From positions 2,046,001 to 2,110,000 of the forward strand of contig NZ_CP098502.1 of NCBI RefSeq assembly GCF_024220175.1: a stretch of 64,000 bases of DNA. The letters run 5' to 3'. Below, one piece after another: positions 15,375 through 23,287 of this stretch. The stretch is from Paraconexibacter antarcticus (GTDB taxonomy: Bacteria; Actinomycetota; Thermoleophilia; Solirubrobacterales; Solirubrobacteraceae). The stretch's first letter is position 1. Each line of letters starts with the position of its first letter. Both the position numbers and the translations under genes were made by a program. Under the pieces are notes generated by a model. That model was not told the DNA's origin and made no database searches. It saw only the letters and a program-made list of their open reading frames with translations.

Positions 15375-16169
15375 ATGGCCGGTCAGTCCGGACGCTTCAC
15401 CACCGTCATCAAGGCGAAGATCAGCAGGATGCTCGACAAGGCCGAGGATCCGGGCGAGACGCTCGATTACGGCTACCAGAAGCAGCTCGAGTCCCTGCAG
15501 GGCGTCAAGAAGGGCATCGCCGACGTCGTCACCGCGAAGAAGCGGCTGCAGATGCAGGCGAGCAAGATCGAGCAGTCGGTCGTGAAGCTCGACACGCAGG
15601 CCCGCCAGGCGCTCGCCGCCGGCAACGAGGACCTCGCGCGCATGGCGCTCGAGCGCAAGAACGTCGCCCAGACCGAGCTGCAGTCGCTCGACCAGCAGGT
15701 CGCGGAGCTCGAGGCGCAGCAGCAGAAGCTCATCGACTCCGAGCAGAAGCTCCGCGCCAAGGTCGAGGCCTTCCGCACGAAGAAGGAGGTCATCAAGGCG
15801 CAGTACTCCGCCGCGGAGGCCCAGGTGCGCATCAGCGAGGCGGCCTCCGGGGTCGGCGAGCAGATGGCCGACGTCGGCATGGCGATGCAGCGTGCCGTCG
15901 ACAAGACCGAGGACATGAAGGCCCGCGCCGACGCGGTCGCCGAGCTCGAGGCCGCCGGTACGTTCGGTGACATCACCGCGATCGGCGACGGTGGGCAGGA
16001 CGACATCGACCGGCAGCTCGCGGCGCTCTCGTCCGGCTCGATGGTCGACGACGAGCTCGCGAAGATGAAGGCCGAGCTCGGCACCGGCAGCGCCCCGGCG
16101 CAGGGCGCGCTCCCGAGCGGTGGCGACGCCGCGACGTCGCCGTCCGCGCCGCAGGAGGGCTCGGCATGA
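15375..16169 (+). CDS. pspA: PspA/IM30 family membrane-stress protein
   Basis: This 264-residue protein is almost all coiled coil and has the PspA features: a short N-terminal amphipathic stretch, then I-K-A-K-I-S-R-M-L-D-K-A-E-D-P and the conserved L-D-Y-G-Y-Q-K-Q-L-E motif. A long Gln/Glu/Lys hairpin continues to about residue 200, and the tail is Ala/Ser/Pro-rich. PspA oligomers bind damaged membrane and maintain integrity under envelope stress. Its stop overlaps the pspAA start (ATGA, 16166-16169). Together with pspAB-htpX downstream this forms the actinobacterial PspA-HtpX neighbourhood. Confidence 0.95.
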   Translation: MAGQSGRFTTVIKAKISRMLDKAEDPGETLDYGYQKQLESLQGVKKGIADVVTAKKRLQMQASKIEQSVVKLDTQARQALAAGNEDLARMALERKNVAQTELQSLDQQVAELEAQQQKLIDSEQKLRAKVEAFRTKKEVIKAQYSAAEAQVRISEAASGVGEQMADVGMAMQRAVDKTEDMKARADAVAELEAAGTFGDITAIGDGGQDDIDRQLAALSSGSMVDDELAKMKAELGTGSAPAQGALPSGGDAATSPSAPQEGSA

Positions 16170-16462
16170 TCGTCCGGATCTTCTCGGAGGACCAGTACCG
16201 CCTCGACGAGAGCCACCACCACGAGCTGAACACGCTCGACGATGCGGTCGTCGCGGCGGTCGAGGCCGACGACGAGGACCGCTTCCACGAGGCCTACGAG
16301 AGCCTCCTGGACTTCATCCGCAAGCACGGGACGGTCCTCGGGGACGACGAGCTCGAGGCGTCCGACTTCATCATGCCTCCGGCCGACCTCTCCCTGGAGG
16401 AGGCGCGCGAGGAGTTCACCGGCGAGGGGCTCATCCCCGACCCGCCGGCCGCCACGGCCTGA
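16166..16462 (+). CDS. pspAA: PspA-associated protein PspAA
   Basis: This 98-residue protein starts at an ATG overlapping the pspA stop. It has the PspAA pattern: MIVRIFSEDQYRLDESHHHE, a helix L-D-D-A-V-V-A-A-V-E-A-D, then HGTVLGDDELEASDFIMPPA and a terminal G-L-I-P. PspAA proteins are small partners encoded next to PspA in actinobacteria and probably modulate its membrane or partner interactions; the biochemical role is not established. The position and coupling strongly support the name. Confidence 0.9.
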   Translation: MIVRIFSEDQYRLDESHHHELNTLDDAVVAAVEADDEDRFHEAYESLLDFIRKHGTVLGDDELEASDFIMPPADLSLEEAREEFTGEGLIPDPPAATA

Positions 16463-16493
16463 GCGGGCGACGCGGTCTGGGCGACGACGTCGC

Positions 16494-16934
16494 TCAGACC
16501 GCCTTGCGGCGGCCGCCGAGGCGGGCGAACCGCGCGGCGATGTGATCGATGTTGTCGATCGACTGGCCGAGCTTCTCGACGCTCGTGCCCATGGTGTGGA
16601 CGCCGTCGTTCATCTCGACGACCGAGTCGCCGATGACGTGCAGGCGGGTGTTCAGGTCGCGGATGCCCTCGAGCTCGCCGATGACCTCGGCGAGGTCCGC
16701 GCGCATGCCGCGCATCTCCCGCTCCATGGCGGTGACGCCGTCGGCCATGTCGTCGAGCTTGTCGAGGGTGCGCTGCAGCCGCGTGATCGCGGAGCCCACG
16801 GCGGCGACGAGCCGGGCCGGGGCGAGCGCGACGTTCACCGTGGTGGACGCCACCTCGGTGACGAGACCGGCAGCGATGTCGAACGGCGCGGTGACGACAT
16901 CGCGCACGGTCGGTTGACGCGGTTGAACGCTCAT
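16494..16934 (-). CDS. Uncharacterised coiled-coil protein (146 aa)
   Basis: I recognise no named family. Residues about 10-50 form a hydrophobic, amphipathic N-terminal segment (FDIAAGLVTEVASTTVNVAL) that may lie on or in the membrane. Residues about 52-130 form a coiled coil with repeated heptads (LDKLDDMADGVTAMEREMRG, D-L-A-E-V-I-G-E-L). The end is basic (RLGGRRKAV). It lies convergent to pspAA and, before IS630 insertion, directly downstream of pspAB-htpX, so a role in the same membrane-stress response is possible but unproven. A CAGACT element lies 11 nt before the ATG. Confidence 0.65.
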   Translation of the reverse strand: MSVQPRQPTVRDVVTAPFDIAAGLVTEVASTTVNVALAPARLVAAVGSAITRLQRTLDKLDDMADGVTAMEREMRGMRADLAEVIGELEGIRDLNTRLHVIGDSVVEMNDGVHTMGTSVEKLGQSIDNIDHIAARFARLGGRRKAV

Positions 16935-17022
16935 GACCCGACGACAGTCTGGCAGGTCGGACGGCGTGTGCGAACTTGCCGGTCAGCCGACGGGCGCCGC
17001 GCCGCCCGGGGCGCCGGACGTG

Positions 17023-18108
17023 CTAGTGTTCTGATCGGTTAGTTTCGTTGCAGCGGATGGCGATGGATTCGAGGATCTCGTCGCTGCTCTTGGTCCAGGT
17101 GAACGGTTTGGGGTCCTCGTTCCAGGTCGCGACCCAGTTGGTGATGTCCATGTTCAGCTTGCGAACTGAGCGATGAGCTGAGCGCTGCAGCAGCTTGCGG
17201 GTCAGCTCGGCAAACCAGCGCTCGACGAGGTTGATCCAGCTGCTGCTGGTCGGGGTGAAGTGCAGCACGAACCGGGGGTGCGCTTTGAGCCAGCGCTGGA
17301 TTGCCGGGGTCTTGTGCGTGCTGCTGTTGTCGAGGACCAGGTGCACGTCCAGGTCGGCCGGGACGGCCTTGTCGATGCGCTGAAGGAACTTCTTGAACTC
17401 GACGGCGCGGTGGCGCTGGTGCAGTGCGCTGATGACCTGCCCGCTTCTCACGTCCAGCGCGGCGTAGAGGCTTGAGGTCCCGAAGCGCTTGTAGTCGTGG
17501 GTCACGCGCTCAGGGGTCCCGGGGCGCATCGGCAGGATCGGGGCGGTGCGGTCCAGTGCCTGGATCTGGGACTTCTCATCAACGCACAGCACGACAGCTC
17601 TTTCGGGCGGGTTGAGGTAGAGGCCGACGACGTCGTGGACCTTGTCGACGAACAACGGATCCTTGGACAGCTTCCACTTCTCCTGGCGGTGCGGCTGCAA
17701 CCCGTACGCGTGCCAGATCCGCAGGACCGCGTTCTGCGTCAGGCCGGCCTCCTTGGCCATCGACCGCGTCGACCAGTGCGTGGCGTCCTTGGGCGTGGAC
17801 TCCAAAGTCTTGACCACCACCGCCTCCACATCCTCATCGGTGATCGTCCGCGGGCGCCCCGGACGCGGCTCATCCAGCAGCCCGTCCACGCGCCGCTCGA
17901 CAAACCTGTTGCGCCACCGCGTGACCGTCGGCCGGCTCACACGCAACCGCTGCGCGATCTCCGTGTTCGTCCGCCCGGCCGCCGCCTCCAACACGATCTG
18001 TGAGCGCTGCGCCAACCCCCGGGCGCTCTTGCGGCGCCGCGCGAAGCCCTCCAGAACGGCGCGCTCCTGGTCGGTCAACACGATCTCACGGGCGGCAGCG
18101 ATAGGCAT
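17023..18108 (-). CDS. IS630 family transposase, copy A
   Basis: The ATG at 18108 gives 361 residues; a TTG inside the inverted repeat (18132) would give 369. An N-terminal helix-turn-helix region (about 20-75) has QIVLEAAAGRTNTEIAQRLR, then VSRPTVTRWRNRFVERRVDG. The DDE_3 catalytic domain has all three acids: Asp in VVLCVDEKSQ, Asp in VHLVLDNSSTHK and Glu in INLVERWFAEL. The frame is intact, so the element is likely active or recent. The reading frame passes through the left inverted repeat and ends N-R-S-E-H followed by TAG, where the TAG is formed by the duplicated TA and the flanking G of the target CTAG. The element therefore has no stop codon of its own. Confidence 0.95.
   Translation of the reverse strand: MPIAAAREIVLTDQERAVLEGFARRRKSARGLAQRSQIVLEAAAGRTNTEIAQRLRVSRPTVTRWRNRFVERRVDGLLDEPRPGRPRTITDEDVEAVVVKTLESTPKDATHWSTRSMAKEAGLTQNAVLRIWHAYGLQPHRQEKWKLSKDPLFVDKVHDVVGLYLNPPERAVVLCVDEKSQIQALDRTAPILPMRPGTPERVTHDYKRFGTSSLYAALDVRSGQVISALHQRHRAVEFKKFLQRIDKAVPADLDVHLVLDNSSTHKTPAIQRWLKAHPRFVLHFTPTSSSWINLVERWFAELTRKLLQRSAHRSVRKLNMDITNWVATWNEDPKPFTWTKSSDEILESIAIRCNETNRSEH
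17026..17056 (+). repeat. IS630 copy A left inverted repeat
   Basis: This 31-bp arm begins GTGTTCTGATCGG and ends GTTGCAGCGG. It pairs with 18124-18154 at 26 of 31 positions and encodes the last residues of the transposase. Confidence 0.92.
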
Positions 18109-18123
18109 GAAGTATCCATGCCC

Positions 18124-18154
18124 CCGCTGCAACAGAACTAATCAATCAGGACAC
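18124..18154 (-). repeat. IS630 copy A right inverted repeat
   Basis: Read on the minus strand it begins GTGTCCTGATTGA and ends GTTGCAGCGG, differing from the left arm at five positions. It lies just upstream of the transposase start and probably includes the promoter region. Confidence 0.92.
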
Positions 18155-18726
18155 TAGATGGGGGCGCCCCACAGGGGGAACCAGCGCTCGAGCTCGGCCT
18201 CGAAGGGCAATTCCCCCGCAAGCTGGGCCTTGAGCTGCAGCTCGCGCTCGTTCGACCGGGCCTGCGCACCCGGCGCGGGCACGAACGGGTACCAGGCGCC
18301 GCGCTTGAAGTTGTAGATGAAGTAGATCGGCTTGCCGGCGGCGTCCTCGTAGGCGAAGACCGCGCAGAGCAGCCGGTCGGCGTAGCCGCCGACGCTCAGC
18401 GCATCCGTCACGGCGTTGATCGCGACGGCGAGGTCCTCGACGTCCGGGTCGGTGAGCGCGAACCAGCGGTAGCCGAACTCGTCCGCGCTCGACGCCACGG
18501 TCGTGCCCGTCTCCTCGCCCGTCGAGCGCACGAGCTCCTCGACGTCCTTCGCGATCTGCTCGAAGTCGCCGGTCGCGAGGGGCTGGAAGACGACCGCGGC
18601 CTTGCCGCGCGTCCTGATGTCGAGCCCCGTCTCGAGGGTGATCGTCGCCGTCGTGATCGCGAACAGCCGGTCCGGGGCGACCTTCGAGACCTTGCGCTTG
18701 CCGAGCAGCGCGTCGAGGAAGCCCAT
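18154..18726 (-). CDS. pspAB: PspA-associated protein PspAB
   Basis: This 190-residue protein has the PspAB pattern: MGFLDALLGKRK at the start, D-R-L-F-A-I-T-T-A-T-I-T-L-E, later GYRWFALTDPDVEDLAVAIN, Y-F-I-Y-N-F-K-R-G-A-W-Y-P-F and the terminal ERWFPLWGAPI. PspAB is a small protein of unknown mechanism encoded beside HtpX and PspA in many actinobacteria. Its ATG lies 3 bp after the htpX stop on the same strand. The IS630 copy entered the CTAG that contains this gene's TAG stop codon; the TA duplication restored the stop, so the protein is unchanged. Confidence 0.88.
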   Translation of the reverse strand: MGFLDALLGKRKVSKVAPDRLFAITTATITLETGLDIRTRGKAAVVFQPLATGDFEQIAKDVEELVRSTGEETGTTVASSADEFGYRWFALTDPDVEDLAVAINAVTDALSVGGYADRLLCAVFAYEDAAGKPIYFIYNFKRGAWYPFVPAPGAQARSNERELQLKAQLAGELPFEAELERWFPLWGAPI

Positions 18727-18729
18727 CGA

Positions 18730-19644
18730 TCAGGCCCAGGCGCCGGTCTTGCCCGACGTCCCCTGGAGCTGGCCCTCGAGGCGCTCGAGCGCGGCGATCC
18801 GCTTGTCCATCGGCGGGTGCGTCGCGAAGAGGTTGCCGAGGCCGGCCTTCACCTTCGGCGGGAAGATGAAGAACGCCGCCATCTCGGCGGTCCGGAGGTC
18901 CTGCGCCGGGATGCGCTCCATCTGGCCGCTGATCTTCAGCAGCGCGCTGGAGAGCGCCGAGGGGCGGCCGGTGATGACGGCGGCACCGCGGTCGGCCGCG
19001 AACTCGCGGTAGCGGCTCAGGGCCCGCATGAGCATGAAGCTCACGACCCACACGACGACCGAGATCGCGATGAGGCCGAAGACGCCGAGGTTGTCGTCGT
19101 CATCGTCGCCGCCGCCGGTGAAGTAGAAGCCCCACTGCACGATCATCGAGGCGATCGAGGCGAAGAAGCTCGCGAACGTCACGATCGCGACGTCGCGGTT
19201 CGCGATGTGGGTGAGCTCGTGCGCGAGGACGCCCTCGAGCTCGGCGGGGGAGAGGAGGTCCATGATGCCCGTCGTCGCGCAGACGACCGCGTTCTTCTTC
19301 GAGATTCCCATGGCGAAGGCGTTCGGCATCTGGTTCTCGGCGATCGCCACGCGCGGCTTGGGCAGATCGGCCTGGATGCAGAGGCGCTCGATCATCGCGT
19401 GGAGCTCGGGGGCCTGCTGCGGGGAGACCTCGCGGGCGCCCATGGCGCGCAGCGCGAGCTTCTCGGAGGCGACGACCTGGAAGAAGAAGAGGCCACCGCC
19501 GATGATGGCGATGGTGATGCCGCTGGCCCCGGACGCGAACAGGGCGCCGACGAGCACCGCGTAGACGAGGCCGAGCAGGAGCATGGTCGTGAGCATGCGG
19601 GCCTGGAGCCCGGTGTCACGACCGAAGGAGGAGGGTGCAGCCAT
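18730..19644 (-). CDS. htpX: Membrane zinc metalloprotease HtpX (M48)
   Basis: This 304-residue protein has two N-terminal membrane helices (about 18-37 and 43-60), the zinc motif HELTH (H142, E143, H146), then a hydrophobic pair (about 153-175 and 184-205) and RYREFAADRGA, which supplies the third zinc ligand. It ends LGNLFATHPPMDKRIAALER, as usual in HtpX. The enzyme degrades damaged membrane proteins. I chose the ATG at 19644, because the upstream in-frame start adds nine residues of no family character. It is co-transcribed with pspAB, which matches the envelope-stress role of the pspA-pspAA pair nearby. Confidence 0.95.
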   Translation of the reverse strand: MAAPSSFGRDTGLQARMLTTMLLLGLVYAVLVGALFASGASGITIAIIGGGLFFFQVVASEKLALRAMGAREVSPQQAPELHAMIERLCIQADLPKPRVAIAENQMPNAFAMGISKKNAVVCATTGIMDLLSPAELEGVLAHELTHIANRDVAIVTFASFFASIASMIVQWGFYFTGGGDDDDDNLGVFGLIAISVVVWVVSFMLMRALSRYREFAADRGAAVITGRPSALSSALLKISGQMERIPAQDLRTAEMAAFFIFPPKVKAGLGNLFATHPPMDKRIAALERLEGQLQGTSGKTGAWA

Positions 19645-19761
19645 GGCAGGAGCATGACAACACCGCCTCAACGGTTCCTAAGAGGATGCTCATGGCCCGC
19701 AACGGATCCTGCAGGCTCCATAACCCTCGAGCAGAACACGAGGGTTCGGGCCGCCGATTGC

Positions 19762-19767
19762 TACCGT
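19762..19767 (+). promoter_or_regulatory. -10-like TACCGT before the M23 peptidase gene
   Basis: TACCGT ends 13 nt before the ATG at 19781, with no ribosome binding site between them. Confidence 0.42.
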
Positions 19768-19780
19768 CCGCAGACCTCGT

Positions 19781-20989
19781 ATGCGCCTGCGCCTGCTGCT
19801 CACCGGCCTGGTGCTCCCGCTGCTGCTCTGGCTCGCCCTGCCGCTCGTCTCGGCCGGGGCGCCGACGGCACGGAGCGCCGCCAACCTCCAGAAGCGGATC
19901 GACGTCACGCGCGGCAAGATCAGCACGCGCAAGACGAAGGAGCGGGTGCTGACGAGCACGATCACCGTCTACACGCGCAGGATCGATCGGCTGCAGTCGA
20001 AGCTCTCGACGCTCCAGAGCCGGCAGGACCGCGTCCAGGCGCAGCTCGACGTCAAGCAGCTGCAGCTCTCGCGGACGCAGGCGCAGCTCCGCGAGGAGCG
20101 GGCGCGGCTCGTGCGGCTGCGGACCCGCCTGAAGACCGCCCGCACCGTCCTCTCGCGCCGCCTGCGCGAGCTCTACGAAGCCGACAAGCCCGACCTCGTC
20201 ACCGTCGTCCTGAACTCCCACGGGTTCGCGGACCTGCTCGAGCGCGAGGACTTCGTCCACCGCATCGGCGAGCAGGACCAACGGATCGTCCGCACCGTCA
20301 AGCTCGCGAAGGCGGACGCGAAGGCGACCTCGGACCGCCTCGCGAAGCTCGAGGCCGGCCAGCAGCGCATCACCGCCCAGATCGCCGCCCGGCGCGACGA
20401 GATCGCGGCGCTGAAGCGCGGGCTCGTCGTCACGCAGGACGGCTACGCGGAGACGAAGAGCGCGAAGCGGGCGACGCTCATGTCGGTCCGCGGCGAGCGC
20501 CACCAGCTCGAGGGCGCCCTCAGCCACCTGAAGGCCCAGCAGGCGAAGATCCGCGCCGCTCTGCAGTCCGCCGGCGGGACGCTCCCGGCCGGGGCGATCA
20601 AGCGGGGGTCGGGCCAGATGATCTGGCCGGTCGACGGGCCGATCACCTCGCCCTTCTGCGAGAGCCGGGCGTGGGAGTCCTGTCACCCGGGCATCGACAT
20701 CGGCGTGCCGTCCGGGACCCCGATCCGCGCGGCCGCCGCCGGTCGCGTCGCGCTCATGCAGGGCGTCGGCGCCTCGGGCGGCTACGGCAACTTCACCTGC
20801 ATCCAGCACACGCGGACGCTGGCCACGTGCTACGCCCATCAGTCGCGCTTCGCGACCTCCATGGGGGCGAGCGTGGCCCAAGGCCAGGTCATCGGCTACT
20901 CGGGCTGCACCGGCCGCTGCTTCGGCGACCACCTCCACTTCGAGGTGCGCGTCAACGGGTCGGTCGTCAACCCGATGAACTACCTCTAG
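19781..20989 (+). CDS. Secreted M23 (LytM) peptidoglycan endopeptidase with coiled coil
   Basis: This 402-residue protein has a signal peptide of about 28 residues (LLLTGLVLPLLLWLALPLVS). A long coiled coil of about 230 residues rich in Arg, Gln and Leu follows, then a C-terminal LytM domain from about residue 285. The zinc ligands can be seen in CHPGIDIG and in GDHLHFEV. The order is that of EnvC/NlpD and the mycobacterial-type M23 proteins, which cut or regulate cutting of peptidoglycan cross-links during division. Four cysteines in the LytM domain suggest disulfides. The gene is single, with lgt following separately. Confidence 0.93.
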   Translation: MRLRLLLTGLVLPLLLWLALPLVSAGAPTARSAANLQKRIDVTRGKISTRKTKERVLTSTITVYTRRIDRLQSKLSTLQSRQDRVQAQLDVKQLQLSRTQAQLREERARLVRLRTRLKTARTVLSRRLRELYEADKPDLVTVVLNSHGFADLLEREDFVHRIGEQDQRIVRTVKLAKADAKATSDRLAKLEAGQQRITAQIAARRDEIAALKRGLVVTQDGYAETKSAKRATLMSVRGERHQLEGALSHLKAQQAKIRAALQSAGGTLPAGAIKRGSGQMIWPVDGPITSPFCESRAWESCHPGIDIGVPSGTPIRAAAAGRVALMQGVGASGGYGNFTCIQHTRTLATCYAHQSRFATSMGASVAQGQVIGYSGCTGRCFGDHLHFEVRVNGSVVNPMNYL

Positions 20990-21038
20990 GTGCGACGGGT
21001 CCGGCGGGGCGGGCAGCGTCCACGGCCGTCGATCCGCG

Positions 21039-21044
21039 TAGCCT
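21039..21044 (+). promoter_or_regulatory. -10-like TAGCCT before lgt
   Basis: TAGCCT ends 9 nt before the lgt ATG at 21054. Confidence 0.43.
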
Positions 21045-21053
21045 GCGAGGCCG

Positions 21054-21821
21054 ATGCAGCCCGACATCAACCTCCTCGGCATCTCCCTCAAGACGTTCGG
21101 GATCCTCTTCGCCCTCGGCTTCCTCGCGTCGGGCAGCCTCATCGGGCGGCGCCTGAAGGAGCAGGGCAAGCCGGTCGACTGGGCGTACGAGATCGTCTTC
21201 GCCGCCCTCATCGGCGGCCTCGTCGGATCGCGCCTCTACTACCTCGTCGAGAACTACGACCAGGTGAAGAACGACCTCGTCGGCGGGATCTTCGGCGGGG
21301 CCGGGCTCGTCTGGTACGGGGGCGCCATCGGGGGCGCGATCGCGGTCCTGCTCTGGGCCCACCGCCGCGGGATGCTGAACATCTCGCTCCTCGACCTCTG
21401 CGCGGCGCCGCTCGCGCTCGGCTACGCGATCGGGCGCATCGGCTGCCAGATCTCCGGCGACGGGGACTACGGCAAGCCGTGGAACGGGCCGTGGGCGATG
21501 GCGTACCCGAAGGGCACCGTGCCGACGACGGTGAAGGTCCACCCGACCCCGATCTACGAGACGCTCGCGATGGGCCTCGTCGCCTACGGCCTGTGGGCGC
21601 TCCGCGACCGCCTGCGCCCGGGCGCCATCTTCGCGCTCTACCTCGTGGGGGCCGGGATCGAGCGGTTCCTCGTCGAGTTCCTGCGGCGCAACCAGGAGAG
21701 CATCGCCGGGCTGACGACGCCGCAGCTCGAGAGCGTCGGGATCGCCCTCATCGGCGGCGCCTGGCTCCTGTGGCTCGCCCGCCGGGCGGGCGGCCTGCGC
21801 CCGGTGCCGTCGCCCGTTTGA
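21054..21821 (+). CDS. lgt: Prolipoprotein diacylglyceryl transferase
   Basis: This 255-residue protein has about seven membrane helices and the Lgt signature GRIGCQISGDGDYGKPW, in which Arg, Asp and the glycines form the phosphatidylglycerol pocket. G-A-G-L-V-W-Y-G-G-A-I-G-G and HPTPIYETLAM, with the essential histidine, are also seen. It transfers a diacylglyceryl group to the lipobox cysteine of prolipoproteins, the first step of lipoprotein maturation. Two lipoprotein candidates in this window (14044-15252 and 30797-31348) would be substrates. Length and order are normal. Confidence 0.95.
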   Translation: MQPDINLLGISLKTFGILFALGFLASGSLIGRRLKEQGKPVDWAYEIVFAALIGGLVGSRLYYLVENYDQVKNDLVGGIFGGAGLVWYGGAIGGAIAVLLWAHRRGMLNISLLDLCAAPLALGYAIGRIGCQISGDGDYGKPWNGPWAMAYPKGTVPTTVKVHPTPIYETLAMGLVAYGLWALRDRLRPGAIFALYLVGAGIERFLVEFLRRNQESIAGLTTPQLESVGIALIGGAWLLWLARRAGGLRPVPSPV

Positions 21822-21897
21822 GCGTTTACGCGCCAACTCACTAAAGGCCGCGGAACGGGCCGCCGATGACTCTCCGGCAGCGCTTCTGCGTGCTCAC

Positions 21898-22539
21898 ATG
21901 GAACGCCTTCACCTCAACCGCGCCACCGTCGCCGGGGTCGGCACCACCGCCGCCCTGGTCGCGGCTGTCGTCGCCGTGTCCCTCGTCGTCGGCGGCCTCG
22001 TCGCGTACACCGCGTCGCCGCGCGGCCCGCTCGTCTCGGGCCAGCCCTCGCTGGCGCTGCCGGGCTCCGGCGGGGCGCTCGCCGCGGTGACGGACGGCGG
22101 GCGGCGGCCGCTCGTGGTGCCCCGCAGCGCCGCCACGCCGGCCCGCGCCGCGACCCGGCCGGCGCCCCGGACGGCCGGCGGCGTCGCCGGTGCCGGCGGC
22201 ACGCGCGCCGCGGCGAAGGTCGCGCCCCCGGTCAAGCCGCGCCGGCGCAAGGTCCCGGCCTTCACGAGCACCGCCACGACCGGGTCGGCTCCGGCGCACG
22301 CCACGGTGACCGAGCCGGCGCGCCAGGTCACCTCGAAGCTCTCGGACACGACGAGCACCCTCGGCAGCGGCCTCGGCACGGCCGTCCAGCAGACCACCGG
22401 CGGTCTCGACAAGGCGACGGCGCCGCTCCTCCCGTCCCTCAGCCCGGTGCTGCAGGCGGTCGGCGCGGGGGCGGCGAGCCTCATCGCCTCCACGACCGAC
22501 GCGCTCGCGAACGTCATCCGCCGGCTCGGCGGCGGCTGA
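21898..22539 (+). CDS. Uncharacterised Ala/Thr-rich membrane-anchored protein
   Basis: This 213-residue protein has one N-terminal membrane segment (about 12-36, TAALVAAVVAVSLVVGGLVA). A low-complexity Ala/Arg/Pro/Thr-rich region follows (about 40-130), then a C-terminal amphipathic part. Near-repeats in that part include T-S-T-L-G-S-G-L-G-T-A-V and L-A-N-V-I-R-R-L-G-G-G. It is probably anchored in the membrane and exposed outside. I recognise no family. The segment 21822-21897 upstream has no clear promoter. Its stop is 1 bp from the convergent hydrolase gene. Confidence 0.6.
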   Translation: MERLHLNRATVAGVGTTAALVAAVVAVSLVVGGLVAYTASPRGPLVSGQPSLALPGSGGALAAVTDGGRRPLVVPRSAATPARAATRPAPRTAGGVAGAGGTRAAAKVAPPVKPRRRKVPAFTSTATTGSAPAHATVTEPARQVTSKLSDTTSTLGSGLGTAVQQTTGGLDKATAPLLPSLSPVLQAVGAGAASLIASTTDALANVIRRLGGG

Positions 22540-22540
22540 G

Positions 22541-23263
22541 TCAGGCCGCGCCGGCGCGCCGCAGCGCCCGGGCGAGGAAGCGGACGCTCACGCCGAGCAG
22601 CTCGCCGTCGTGCTGCACGGACTGGTGGTGCCCGCCGGGCAGCTCGACGTAGCTCGCGTCGGGCGCGAGCGCCGCGAGCTCGCGCGAGTGCTCGACCGGG
22701 ACCTGGAGGTCACCCGCGGCGTGCATGAGCATGAGCGGAACGCGCAGGGCGCGCACCGCGTCGGTCACCTCGTGGCGGGCGACGAGCGCGTCGAGCGCCG
22801 TCCGGTCCGCGGCGAACGCGAAGCGGGCCGGGTCGGCGAGCCCGCGGCGCAGCCCCTCGGCGCTCGGCGGGCAGATCGCGACGACCGCGTCCGCATCGAT
22901 CCCCGCCCGCCCGGCGCAGACGAGCGCGAGGTAGCCGCCCATGCTCGACCCGCGCAGCGCGAGCGGGCCCCCGTCCGGGCCGAGCGCGCCGCGGGCGAGG
23001 TCGGCCATCGCGGCGACGTCGTCGAAGACCCCGTCGCCCAGGACGCCGCCCGTGTCGCCGTGGCCGCGCGCGTCGAAGCACACGGCCACGAGACCGGCGA
23101 ACGACGCCGCCCGCGCGAAGTCGAACTGGTTCTCCTTCACCGAGTCCGCGCCGTGCAGGACGAGGACGGCGCCGTCCGGAGGGCGGGGCGGGTTGAACCG
23201 CGCCCACGCCAGACCGTGGTGCGTGCCGGTCGCGCTGGGTGGCTGGCCGTGGACGACGCGCAT
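22541..23263 (-). CDS. Alpha/beta hydrolase
   Basis: This 240-residue protein has the alpha/beta hydrolase core: AVLVLHGADSV (oxyanion loop), DARGHGDTGG, the nucleophile elbow GSSMGGYLAL (Ser near residue 103) and a late GGHHQSV with the catalytic histidine. The acid is probably Asp in MHAAGDLQVP. It resembles dienelactone-hydrolase and peptidase S9-like small esterases, and the substrate is unknown. The ATG at 23263 is preferred because upstream in-frame starts run into lysA. It is divergent from lysA with a 24-bp gap between the two starts. Confidence 0.86.
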   Translation of the reverse strand: MRVVHGQPPSATGTHHGLAWARFNPPRPPDGAVLVLHGADSVKENQFDFARAASFAGLVAVCFDARGHGDTGGVLGDGVFDDVAAMADLARGALGPDGGPLALRGSSMGGYLALVCAGRAGIDADAVVAICPPSAEGLRRGLADPARFAFAADRTALDALVARHEVTDAVRALRVPLMLMHAAGDLQVPVEHSRELAALAPDASYVELPGGHHQSVQHDGELLGVSVRFLARALRRAGAA

Positions 23264-23287
23264 GGCGTGGCATGATCCCGGGCCGCC

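Larger units (their letters stand above)
17026..18154 (-). mobile_element. IS630-family insertion sequence, copy A
   Basis: The element is 1,129 bp, inserted at a CTAG site with the central TA duplicated (TA at 17024-17025 and 18155-18156). The terminal inverted repeats are 31 bp (17026-17056 and 18124-18154), matching at 26 positions; both arms end with GTTGCAGCGG on their inner side. IS630-family elements are known to target TA, often within CTAG. The sequence from 17022 to 18157 is repeated at 59957-61092 with no difference I could find. It sits exactly at the stop codon of pspAB, which is preserved. Confidence 0.95.

Noticed and set aside
17642..18157. Plus-strand ORFs inside the IS630 copies
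   Set aside because: They appear in both copies only because they are antisense to the transposase; they have no recognisable domain and run through the terminal repeat.
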